From positions 458,958-522,957 of the forward strand of contig NZ_BNBL01000003.1 in the NCBI RefSeq assembly GCF_014655595.1: 64,000 nucleotides of DNA, read 5' to 3'. Numbering within the stretch: the stretch's first letter is position 1; every line of letters starts with the position of its first letter. Positions 44,162-51,653 of the stretch are shown here, piece by piece. Both the position numbers and the translations under genes were made by a program. A model generated the notes under the pieces. That model was not told where the DNA came from. It worked only from the letters and a program-made list of their open reading frames with translations, and searched no databases. The DNA comes from Streptomyces griseocarneus. Lineage in GTDB: Bacteria > Actinomycetota > Actinomycetes > Streptomycetales > Streptomycetaceae.

Positions 44162-44177
44162 GGTCTCCTCGTCCCCC

Positions 44178-44861
44178 TCAGCCCCGGGCCCGGAGCCGGT
44201 CGGTGCTGTCCTCGCTGGGCTGTACGACCACGAATCCCTGGCCGGAGAAGCCCAGTTGGTACGCCTCGCCGCTGCCGCGGCCGATCATCGAGGAAGCCTT
44301 GAAGCTGCGCTTCCCCTTCATCCGCAGGTTGGTGGACCAGGCGACGAGCGCGTCGGGGTCCACATAGGTCTCGTCCTCGCCGCCGCCGCAGTCCACGACG
44401 ATGGGCGTGCCGCGCGAGGTCAGCGCGACCCAGCCGCTGCCGCTGACCACGACGTTGAACAGACCCTGCCCGGCGAACTTCGCCATGCCCTTGACCCGCT
44501 CCACGCCCCACTGCAGGTGCGCGTCGAAGGCCAGCAGGTTGGTGCCGTTGACGGAGACCGACTCGCCGTTGAGGTTGAGGCAGACGACGTCGGCGCCGTA
44601 GTCGGCGAGGTAGAGCAGCCCGTCGCCGCTGCACTTCATCAGCGGGGTGCCCTCGCCGGTGAGCCACTGGGAGGCCATCTGGCGGATGGCGGGGGCGTTC
44701 GGCTCGTACTGGATGAATCCCTCGTAGGCGACCATCGAGCCGGTGCGGGCGAACAGGTCGTGGCCGCTTTGCATCGCCACCTTGAGCATGCTGCTGCCGT
44801 GGTTCTCCATGCGGGCGGCGGGCGGGGTCGGGGCGTGGCCCGCGATCAGTGACTGGTCCAT
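44178..44861 (-). CDS. AIM24-family protein (second in operon)
   Basis: 227 aa, one AIM24 domain with FARTGSMVAYEGFIQYEP, KCSGDGLLYLADYGADVVCLNLN and GSGWVALTSRG. It is shorter than its neighbour and lacks the Gln-rich tail. It lies 11 bp after the TerD-AIM24 gene, so the three are surely one operon and probably arose by duplication. Confidence 0.87.
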   Translation of the reverse strand: MDQSLIAGHAPTPPAARMENHGSSMLKVAMQSGHDLFARTGSMVAYEGFIQYEPNAPAIRQMASQWLTGEGTPLMKCSGDGLLYLADYGADVVCLNLNGESVSVNGTNLLAFDAHLQWGVERVKGMAKFAGQGLFNVVVSGSGWVALTSRGTPIVVDCGGGEDETYVDPDALVAWSTNLRMKGKRSFKASSMIGRGSGEAYQLGFSGQGFVVVQPSEDSTDRLRARG

Positions 44862-44872
44862 GACGGGCTCCC

Positions 44873-46585
44873 TCAGACCTCGTAGGGCTGGACGACGATG
44901 AAGTTGCCGGGCGCGCCGCGGAACTGGAGGTTCACGGCCTCTCCGCTGTGGCCCGGGTAGGAGGTGCGGCGCAGCCGCACCTGGCTGGAGACGATCACCT
45001 GGGACGCGGCGGACCAGGCGACGATGGCGTTGCTGTCGGCGAAGGTGGTCGGGGTGACCGGCAGCACCACGGGGGTGCCGTGCGTCTTGACGACGACGGT
45101 GCCCGTGCCGTGGAACTGCATGGTGAACAGCGCGCCGCCGGGGATGCCGTGCCCCTCGATGCGGCGGACCTCGTGGTGCAGCGACTCGTCGAAGGCGAGC
45201 ACCGCGTCGGCGGAGACGCAGATCGCGTCGTTCTCCAGCTGGATGGGGTGCACGTGCGAGGAGTCGTCGGCGAGGAAGACCTGGCCGCGGCCGGTGCAGC
45301 GCATCAGCTGCATCTCCTGGCCGGTGGCGTTGCCGACGATGCGCCCCATGAAGCCGGCGCCCTTGTAGCTGAAGTCGACCTTGCCCTGGTACAGGACCAT
45401 GCTGCCCTGCCGGGCGAGCACCGGCTGCGGGTCGGCGCCGAGGTCGACGCGGACGAGCTTGGGGTTCTGCAGGGTCCAGCGCTGCCCGTTGGGGGCCTCG
45501 CGGTACCGCTCGAACGCCGCCTGGACGCCGGGCGCGGCAGGCGCGACGGGCCCGCCGCCCTGCGGGGGCATGCCGGGCGCGGGTGCGCCGTACGGGGCCT
45601 GGTGGGGCTGCTGCGCCGGGTAGGGCTGGGCGGGCACGGCGGGCTGGCCGTAGGGCTGCTGGGCCGGGAACGCCTGGGTGGGCGCGCCGGGCTGGGCGTA
45701 CGGGGCGGGCTGCCCGGGAACGCCGGGCTGGCCCGGGGCGCCGGGCGGGCCGGGCGGGGGCGGGACGACGCCGCCGGGCGGCGTCTGGCCGCCGGAGAAG
45801 TAGCCGGGGGGTGCGATGGGCGCCGCCATGGTGGCGGCCGCGTGCACCTGGGGGGCGGGCGGGGCCACCGGGGGCGGGGTGCTGCCGGGCGGGGGCGGGA
45901 AGCCCTGCGCGGGCGGCGGCGTCGGGGCCTGGGGGGCGGGCGGTGCCTGGGCGGGCTGCGGGGCGGCGGGCGGCGCGAAGGCCGGGGGCGCGCTCGCCTG
46001 CTGCGGGGGCGCGAAGGCGGGGGCCGCGCCCTGCTCGGGCGCCGGGGGCGCCTCCTCTTCCAGCACCTCGCCGCCGAAGTGCTTCAGCAGCGCCTCCAGG
46101 CCGCCGTCGAAGCCCTGGCCCACGGCGGCGAACCGCCAGACGTCCTTGAGGTAGAAGTCGCCGAGCATCACCGCGCGCTCGGTGCTGAACTCCGCGCCCG
46201 TGAAGGAGTAGCGGGCCACCTCGACGCCGCCCGCGACGATGCGGAGGTAGCCCGGGCCGGTCTGCGACATCTGTCCGGCGCCGTCGAGGGTGGCGGTGAA
46301 GCTGAGCCGGTTGATGTGCGCCGGGACCCGGTCGAGGGTGACCCGGAAGGAGTCCGTGTCCCCGGCCTGCGCCCCGAGCTGCTGGATGGCGCCTTCCGGC
46401 GACTGCGGCTGGTTGAAGAAGACGAAGTACCGGTCGTCGGAGAGCCGCTCCCGGGCGTCCAGCCCGAAGCAGCTGATGTCGAAGGTCAGGCCGGAGCCGC
46501 CGATCTGCACTCCCACGTACAGATCGGTCCCGGCCGTCAGGTCACTGATCTTGGCCTTGTGGCCGCGCTGGAATTCCCTGGACAT
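44873..46585 (-). CDS. TerD-AIM24 fusion protein (first in operon)
   Basis: 570 aa. An N-terminal TerD domain (about 1-185: GVQIGGSGLTFDISCFGLD, RYFVFFNQPQSPEGAIQQLG, MLGDFYLKDVWRF), a Pro/Gln/Ala-rich linker of about 170 residues, then an AIM24 domain (about 360-570: LARQGSMVLYQGKVDFSYKG, RCTGRGQVFLADDSSHVHPI, GTGTVVVKTHGTPV). TerD domains bind calcium and belong to tellurite and stress modules. The direct fusion suggests AIM24 proteins work with Ter-type machinery. Confidence 0.88.
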   Translation of the reverse strand: MSREFQRGHKAKISDLTAGTDLYVGVQIGGSGLTFDISCFGLDARERLSDDRYFVFFNQPQSPEGAIQQLGAQAGDTDSFRVTLDRVPAHINRLSFTATLDGAGQMSQTGPGYLRIVAGGVEVARYSFTGAEFSTERAVMLGDFYLKDVWRFAAVGQGFDGGLEALLKHFGGEVLEEEAPPAPEQGAAPAFAPPQQASAPPAFAPPAAPQPAQAPPAPQAPTPPPAQGFPPPPGSTPPPVAPPAPQVHAAATMAAPIAPPGYFSGGQTPPGGVVPPPPGPPGAPGQPGVPGQPAPYAQPGAPTQAFPAQQPYGQPAVPAQPYPAQQPHQAPYGAPAPGMPPQGGGPVAPAAPGVQAAFERYREAPNGQRWTLQNPKLVRVDLGADPQPVLARQGSMVLYQGKVDFSYKGAGFMGRIVGNATGQEMQLMRCTGRGQVFLADDSSHVHPIQLENDAICVSADAVLAFDESLHHEVRRIEGHGIPGGALFTMQFHGTGTVVVKTHGTPVVLPVTPTTFADSNAIVAWSAASQVIVSSQVRLRRTSYPGHSGEAVNLQFRGAPGNFIVVQPYEV

Positions 46586-46679
46586 GCGTGACGACCGTCC
46601 CCCATCCGAACCTGCAGTGAAATGCGTTGCGCCAGGCTAACGGCTGAGGCGGGCGGGGAGTGCCTCCGGGGAGGTCCGC

Positions 46680-47276
46680 TCACTCGCTCCGGGCGGCAGG
46701 GAGGTGGGGCAGCCGGTCCGCGGCCACCACTCCCTCGAGGTAGCCCCGGGCCCGCTCGGTGCGCGGGTACGACTCCAGCAGCCGCCAGAACTCCGGTCCG
46801 TGACCGGGGACCAGCAGATGCGCCAGCTCGTGCAGCAGCACGTAGTCCACCACGTACTCGGGCATGCCCTGCAGGCGGTGCGAGAGGCGGATGCTGCCCT
46901 CGGCGGGGGTGCACGAGCCCCAGCGGGTGTTCTGGTTGGTGACCCAGCGGACCGAGGCGGGGCGCGCCCGGCCGTTCAGGTACTGCTCGGAGAGGCGGCG
47001 GGCCCGCTCGGCCAGCTCGCCGTCGCCGAGCATGCGCCGGCTCTCCTGCGCCGCGAGCTTGTCGAGCATCACGCGGACCCAGCGCTTCTCCTCCGCCTCC
47101 GACATCCGGGCCGGAATGAGGACGACGGTCCGGTCCCCCTCGCGGTAGGCGGAGACCGTCCTGCGGCGGCGCGTGCTCCGCCGGACCTCGACGGCGCCGG
47201 TCTCCTGCCCTCCCGCGAGCGGGCTCGGGGCACTGCGCGGTGGGCGTGCGGCACTGTGCAGAGGGTCGACGGGCAC
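46680..47276 (-). CDS. YgjP/SprT-like zinc metallopeptidase
   Basis: 198 aa from GTG 47276. The zinc motif is LLHELAHLLVPGHGPEFW, the HExxH with a third His and the following x-FW of the YgjP-type (DUF45) family; NQNTRWGSCTPAEGSIRLSHRL upstream is also family-typical. Function unknown; SprT relatives act on DNA-protein crosslinks. The start is uncertain; the open frame continues upstream to 47381. Confidence 0.85.
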   Translation of the reverse strand: MPVDPLHSAARPPRSAPSPLAGGQETGAVEVRRSTRRRRTVSAYREGDRTVVLIPARMSEAEEKRWVRVMLDKLAAQESRRMLGDGELAERARRLSEQYLNGRARPASVRWVTNQNTRWGSCTPAEGSIRLSHRLQGMPEYVVDYVLLHELAHLLVPGHGPEFWRLLESYPRTERARGYLEGVVAADRLPHLPAARSE

Positions 47277-47457
47277 GGGCCCGACGTTACCCGCTGGCGG
47301 TGCGTGAAGTCCCGCCCCTCGGGTCGCTTGTCGGGTCGCTTGTCGGGGAAACGCCGACTTCGGCGCAGGCTTGTACGACAATCACCCCGCACCTGTGGAC
47401 AACGTCACGCGGGGACCGGGCGGGACGGGCATGCTGAAGGCCGACCGAGGGGGACAC

Positions 47458-48645
47458 ATGCCGACGCAGCCCGTACGCACCTCACCGCCTGGACACACGG
47501 TTCCGGACTCCGCGCATCCGATGGTCAAGCCCGCGCTGCGCCGGGCCTGGCGCAACCGCGAGATGGTGCAGTTCGGCACCGCTCCCGCGCACGCGGTGCT
47601 CCTGGGGCCGGTGGACACCGCGACGGGCAGCTTCCTGGGCCTGCTCGACGGGACGCGCGGCATGCCCCTGCTCCGCGAGGAGGCCACCGGCTTCGGGCTG
47701 CCGGACGGCCGGGCGGACGCGCTGGTGGAGCGGCTGGCGGCGGCCGGGCTGCTGGACGATCCGCGCGCGGGCGGGGAGGCGGCGGCCGCGCTGCGCGCCC
47801 GGGGCGGTTCGCTGGAGCGGCTGCGGCCGGACCTGGCCTCGCTGTCGGTGCTCCATCCGGAGCCGGGGGCCGCGATGCGGCTGATGGCGGCGCGGCAGGC
47901 GGTGCGGGTGCAGGTGCGGGGCGCCGGACGGGTGGGGGCGGCCGTCGCGTCGCTGCTGGCGGCCTCGGGAGTGGGACGGGTCGACGTCCTGGACGGGGGC
48001 CGGGTCGAGCCCTGGGACGTGGCGCCCGGCGGGGTGGGGGCCGAGCGGACCGGCGAGCGGCGGGACGCCGCCGCCCGGCAGGCGGTGCGTCAGGCCGCGC
48101 CCCTGCCCCGGCCGAGGGCGAGAGCCGGTGGCACGGGCAGCGACGACGGCTCCCCGCCGTCCCTGGTGGTGTTCGCGCCCCGCGACGGCCTCGCGGCCTA
48201 CGCGCCGGACGTCCCGGCGTCCCAGGAGCTCGTCTCCTCCGGGACCCCGCACCTGTACGCGGGAGTCCTGGAGGCCACGGGCGTGGTGGGGCCGCTGGTG
48301 CTGCCGGGAGAGTCGGCGTGCGCGGGCTGCGTCGAGAGGGAACGGGCCGAGCGGGATCCGGCCTGGCCCCGGATGCTCGCCCAGTGGCGATCCGGCCGCG
48401 GCCCGGGGGTACCGTCTTGCGACATGGCACTGGCCACGGTCGTGGCGGGGCTGACCGTGGCGAGGGCGCTGGCCTTTCTCGACGGTGGGTCCACGTCGGG
48501 CGCGGGGGAACGGCTGGAGCTGGCCCTGCCGGGGCCCTCCTGGTCCTCCCTGCCCGTGGAGCCGCATCCGCGGTGCCCGTGCGGCGCGGCGGACTCCGGG
48601 CGACCGGAGCACGCCGGGTCCGCGCGGTCCCGCACGGGACAATGA
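47458..48645 (+). CDS. ThiF/E1-like adenylyltransferase-fold protein, degenerate
   Basis: 395 aa. The central Rossmann segment VRGAGRVGAAVASLLAASGVGRVDVLDGGRVEPWDV matches the ThiF/E1 nucleotide-binding pattern, and CAGCVERERAERDP plus CPCGAAD near the end resemble the family's zinc cysteines. The adenylation arginines are not obvious. The N-terminal 130 residues resemble a winged-helix/RRE-like domain (EATGFGLPDGRADALVERLAAAGLLDD). It may be an E1-like partner for an unknown modification. ATG 47458 with GAGGGGG upstream. Confidence 0.8.
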   Translation: MPTQPVRTSPPGHTVPDSAHPMVKPALRRAWRNREMVQFGTAPAHAVLLGPVDTATGSFLGLLDGTRGMPLLREEATGFGLPDGRADALVERLAAAGLLDDPRAGGEAAAALRARGGSLERLRPDLASLSVLHPEPGAAMRLMAARQAVRVQVRGAGRVGAAVASLLAASGVGRVDVLDGGRVEPWDVAPGGVGAERTGERRDAAARQAVRQAAPLPRPRARAGGTGSDDGSPPSLVVFAPRDGLAAYAPDVPASQELVSSGTPHLYAGVLEATGVVGPLVLPGESACAGCVERERAERDPAWPRMLAQWRSGRGPGVPSCDMALATVVAGLTVARALAFLDGGSTSGAGERLELALPGPSWSSLPVEPHPRCPCGAADSGRPEHAGSARSRTGQ

Positions 48646-48695
48646 CCCGGTAACCGCCGTCCGCGGCGTGGCTGTTCAGCTAGTTGGAGGGGCGC

Positions 48696-50060
48696 ATGTC
48701 TGATCTACCCCGCAAGGCGGTCACCCGTACCGCCAAGTTGGCCGCGCTGCCCTTGGGGTTCGCGGGGCGCACGGCGCTCGGGCTGGGGAAGCGCATCGGC
48801 GGACGGCCGGCGGAGATCATCGCCGCGGAGCTGCAGCAACGCACCGCCGAGCAGCTCTTCGCGACCCTCGGCCAGCTCAAGGGAGGTGCCATGAAGCTCG
48901 GTCAGGCACTGTCCGTCTTCGAATCGGCCCTGCCCGAGCAGGTCGCCGGCCCCTACCGGGCCGCGCTGACGAAGCTTCAGGAGGCGGCGCCGCCGATGCC
49001 GACGAAGTCGGTGCACGCGGCGCTCGCCCAGCGGCTGGGGCCGAACTGGCGGGAGCTGTTCGAGGAGTTCGAGGACCGGCCGGCGGCCGCAGCGTCGATC
49101 GGGCAGGTCCACCGGGCCGTCTGGCACGACGGGCGCGAGGTCGCGGTCAAGGTCCAGTACCCGGGGGCGGGTGAGGCGCTGCTCTCCGATCTGACGCAGC
49201 TGGGGCGGTTCGCCAAGCTGCTGGGTCCGCTGGTGCCCGGGATGGACATCAAGCCGCTGATCACCGAGCTGCGCGACCGGGTGTCCGAGGAGCTGGACTA
49301 CGAGCTGGAGGCGCGGGCCCAGGCCGCGCACGCACGGGAGTTCACCGGTGACGCCGATGTGACCGTGCCGGACGTGGTGCACCGGAGCGACCAGGTGCTG
49401 GTGACGGAGTGGCTGGAGGGGGTGCCGCTGTCCGAGGTGATCACCAGCGGCACCCAGGAGCAGCGGGACCGGGCCGGGCAGTTGCTGGCGCGCTTCCTCT
49501 TCTCGGGCGCGGCCCGCACGGGGCTGCTCCACGCCGATCCGCACCCCGGCAACTTCCGGCTGCTGACCGGGGACGCCCCCGACGGGCCGCCGGAGAAGTG
49601 GCGCCTGGGGGTGCTGGACTTCGGCACGGTCGACCGGCTTCCGCAGGGGCTGCCCGTGGAGATCGGGACGGCGCTGCGGCTGACCCTGGACGGCGAGGCG
49701 GACGCGGTTCACGAACTGCTGCGCGATGAGGGCTTCGTCAAGCCGGAGATCGAGCTGGACCCCGGGGCGGTGCTGGACTATCTGCTGCCGATCATCGAGC
49801 CGGCCCAGGTGGCGGAGTTCACCTTCACCCGGGACTGGATGCGCGCACAGGCGACCCGGATCGCCGATCCCCGCTCCCCCGCGTACCAGCTGGCCCGGCA
49901 GCTCAATCTGCCTCCGGCGTACCTGCTGATCCACCGGGTGACGATGAGCACCATAGGGGTGCTGTGCCAGCTGGGTGCCACGGTGCGGCTGCGTGAGGAG
50001 ATGGAGGCGTGGGTGCCCGGGTTCGCGGCGGAGAGCCGGAGCCAGGACACCCCCGCCTGA
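48696..50060 (+). CDS. UbiB/ABC1-family atypical kinase
   Basis: 454 aa. The KxGQ motif as MKLGQALS, an Ala-rich loop in AAASIGQVHRA, the lysine in VAVKVQYP, ADPHPGNF and the metal-binding LDFGT are all present. This family (UbiB/COQ8) has ATPase activity tied to quinone or lipid metabolism; the actinobacterial role is not established. ATG 48696 with GGAGGGG. Monocistronic, with the convergent wblC-linked small genes downstream. Confidence 0.92.
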   Translation: MSDLPRKAVTRTAKLAALPLGFAGRTALGLGKRIGGRPAEIIAAELQQRTAEQLFATLGQLKGGAMKLGQALSVFESALPEQVAGPYRAALTKLQEAAPPMPTKSVHAALAQRLGPNWRELFEEFEDRPAAAASIGQVHRAVWHDGREVAVKVQYPGAGEALLSDLTQLGRFAKLLGPLVPGMDIKPLITELRDRVSEELDYELEARAQAAHAREFTGDADVTVPDVVHRSDQVLVTEWLEGVPLSEVITSGTQEQRDRAGQLLARFLFSGAARTGLLHADPHPGNFRLLTGDAPDGPPEKWRLGVLDFGTVDRLPQGLPVEIGTALRLTLDGEADAVHELLRDEGFVKPEIELDPGAVLDYLLPIIEPAQVAEFTFTRDWMRAQATRIADPRSPAYQLARQLNLPPAYLLIHRVTMSTIGVLCQLGATVRLREEMEAWVPGFAAESRSQDTPA

Positions 50061-50078
50061 GGGCGCCGGGGCGCCCGC

Positions 50079-50300
50079 TCACCACCAGGAGGAGTCGAGT
50101 CTGCCCTCGATCGATCTGAGGTTGGCGCGGGAGCAGTCGTCGCAGAAGTACCGGCGGCTGCCGTTCTCGACGGAGCAGATCCAGGTCGGGGGCGGCGTGC
50201 CCCCGGGGGCCTCGGTGCCGCAGCGAGCACAGGCGATGGGCTCGGGGGTCTCGGTGGCCTCAGGGTTCAACTGCACTGGCTTATGCGTCTTCCGGTCCAC
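50079..50300 (-). CDS. Small zinc-ribbon protein, 73 aa
   Basis: Two CxxC pairs (PIACARCGTE and YFCDDCSRAN) with WICSVENGSRR between them, giving a likely zinc ribbon. It ends in LRSIEGRLDSSWW. GTG 50300 is the best start, with a poor ribosome site. It is not recognised beyond being a small actinobacterial protein. It lies 92 bp after the wblC-linked gene on the same strand. Confidence 0.75.
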   Translation of the reverse strand: MDRKTHKPVQLNPEATETPEPIACARCGTEAPGGTPPPTWICSVENGSRRYFCDDCSRANLRSIEGRLDSSWW

Positions 50301-50392
50301 TCCCAGACGATATCCCCGGGAGCGGGCCGGGCGCGGGTGACGCACCCGAACGTGGCGCGGGGGCGGTCCGTTCGGCCCGGCCCCGCGGCGGT

Positions 50393-50710
50393 TCACTGCA
50401 TGACGGCCATGGCCAGGGCGCGGCGGGCGCGCAGCGAGGCGCGCTCGGCGCGGCGCTGCATGCGGCGGGCGGCGACCAGCCGCACGGCGGTCCGTTGGGA
50501 CTCGGCCTCCCTCCGGAGCTCTTGCATATGGGCCCGGGCCAGGGCTTCTGGGATGAGTTGCATTTCGAGGTTCCTGTTCTGCCGCGACTCGGTCGCGGAG
50601 GTGTGACGGGGGGTGTGGGAGCCGAATGGCTCGGACGGGTGCCGCATGATCGGGGCCTGCTTCGTGGGGTCGTACGTGGTGGGGCGGTCGATGGTGCCGG
50701 CGGTGCTCAT
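50393..50710 (-). CDS. Conserved small protein translationally coupled to wblC
   Basis: 105 aa. Hydrophilic N-terminus (TIDRPTTYDPTKQAPIMRHP) and a strongly basic helical C-terminus (REAESQRTAVRLVAARRMQRRAERASLRARRALAMAV). Its ATG overlaps the wblC stop (ATGA), so it is made with WblC and would be induced by the same antibiotics. No domain recognised; the basic helix could bind nucleic acid or membrane. Confidence 0.8.
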   Translation of the reverse strand: MSTAGTIDRPTTYDPTKQAPIMRHPSEPFGSHTPRHTSATESRQNRNLEMQLIPEALARAHMQELRREAESQRTAVRLVAARRMQRRAERASLRARRALAMAVMQ

Positions 50711-51087
50711 GCGGTGACCGGGTTCTTGCGCGGGCGACCACGCGGACGCTTGCGGGCCACGACCACGCCCTGGACGAAGAGCTCGCCGCCCCAGACGCCC
50801 CACGGCTCGCGGCGGTCCATGGCGCCGGCCAGGCAGGCCGCGCGCAGCGGACAGGTCTGGCAGAGCGACTTGGCGTACTCCACGTCGGCCGGGGACTCGG
50901 CGAAGAAGACCTCGGGGTCATAGCTGCGGCAGGGCACGGAGCCACCCAGGTTCTCGATGGCGTCATCGAGGTCGGTGAGGGTGGTCAGTGACGTGAGGGG
51001 GGTCAAGGTGTCCTCCGTGGGGACAGGCGGCGGGATCAGGTCGGTCGCTACTGACGGGGTGTGCGCCTTGAGTTGCACGGTGTTCAT
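50707..51087 (-). CDS. wblC: WblC (WhiB7-type) iron-sulfur transcriptional regulator
   Basis: Master regulator of intrinsic antibiotic resistance. 126 aa with the four iron-sulfur cysteines C53, C76, C79 and C85, the GVWGG turn (97-101) and a C-terminal AT-hook RGRPRK (116-121), which marks WblC/WhiB7 among WhiB proteins. It binds sigma-HrdB and activates resistance genes under translation-inhibiting antibiotics. The start at 51087 lies after GACGAGGAA. It is preceded by a long leader with a uORF and a terminator. Confidence 0.95.
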   Translation of the reverse strand: MNTVQLKAHTPSVATDLIPPPVPTEDTLTPLTSLTTLTDLDDAIENLGGSVPCRSYDPEVFFAESPADVEYAKSLCQTCPLRAACLAGAMDRREPWGVWGGELFVQGVVVARKRPRGRPRKNPVTA

Positions 51088-51140
51088 TTCCTCGTCTGTT
51101 GTTCCGGCTGGTGGCCGGGCTGGTTTCCCCGGGCTTGGGG

Positions 51141-51183
51141 GCAAACAAAAGGGCCGCGGATCCCGGTGTGGGTTCCGCGGCCC
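51141..51183 (-). terminator. Attenuator terminator in the wblC leader
   Basis: Minus strand: a perfect 10-bp stem GGGCCGCGGA (51183-51174) with TCCGCGGCCC (51160-51151), then TTTTGTTTG (51150-51142). This is the only hairpin noted here with a long U-tract, and it sits between the uORF stop and the wblC start, so it should abort transcription before wblC. Confidence 0.9.
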
Positions 51184-51240
51184 TGGAAGGTGCCGACCTG
51201 ATCGCGATCAGGCTGGATCTCTCCAGGGTTTGAGCCCACG
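51181..51240 (-). promoter_or_regulatory. Candidate antiterminator pairing at the end of the wblC uORF
   Basis: On the transcript CCCTGGA (51228-51222) can pair locally (CTGGA-gaga-TCCAG, 51226-51213) or with TCCAGGG (51187-51181). The last three bases of the distal arm belong to the terminator's 5' arm. A perfect palindrome CCTGATCGCGATCAGG (51197-51212) lies between and contains the uORF stop codon TGA. The alternatives are mutually exclusive, which is the layout of a ribosome-controlled switch. Inferred from sequence complementarity only. Confidence 0.6.
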
Positions 51241-51501
51241 GAAGGCCCACGTCTTGGGAAGGTGGTGCTGCGGTGCGTTCGGGGATCCGGCGCCATTGGC
51301 CACGGCGGCGACGGCATAGGCCTGGGCCTGTGCCACCGCTGCTGCCTTTACCTCGGACGCCTTGGTCGGTCGCTGTTCCAGCAGGGCCGGAGCGGCGCCG
51401 GACAGACCGGTGCCCTGGAACATGCCGAAGGAGGAGCCGAGCATGGCGGCGGAGCCGATACGGCGATCGGTCATTTTGTTGCTGGCGATAAAGCTGATCA
51501 T
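51208..51501 (-). CDS. 97-codon upstream ORF in the wblC leader
   Basis: Begins MISFIASNKM behind a strong GGAGGCGGAG ribosome site and ends GLKPWRDPA, 25 bp before the terminator. The composition is protein-like in its first part (GSAAMLGSSFGMFQGTGLSGAAPALLEQRP, then Ala-rich). No domain is recognised. WhiB7/WblC genes are known to have uORF-containing leaders that sense translation inhibition, so a regulatory role for its translation is likely whether or not the peptide itself is stable. Confidence 0.75.
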   Translation of the reverse strand: MISFIASNKMTDRRIGSAAMLGSSFGMFQGTGLSGAAPALLEQRPTKASEVKAAAVAQAQAYAVAAVANGAGSPNAPQHHLPKTWAFRGLKPWRDPA

Positions 51502-51528
51502 TTTCTCCGCCTCCTCTCGGCGTCTCGG

Positions 51529-51548
51529 GGACCGGTCGAAACCGGTCC
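51529..51548 (-). ncRNA. UUCG-capped hairpin in the wblC leader
   Basis: GGACCGGT-TTCG-ACCGGTCC on the minus strand, an 8-bp perfect stem with a UUCG tetraloop, 28 nt upstream of the uORF start. UUCG loops are very stable; this one could protect the transcript 5' end or position ribosomes. Confidence 0.7.
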
Positions 51549-51653
51549 TGGTCTTCGGTTCAGTACAGCACGGATCCAACGAATCCCGGTAGTACCGCAG
51601 AGCCGTCGTCTCCCTGCTCGGAAGGCTATGGGTATGCCGTCCGCGCGCGCAAA

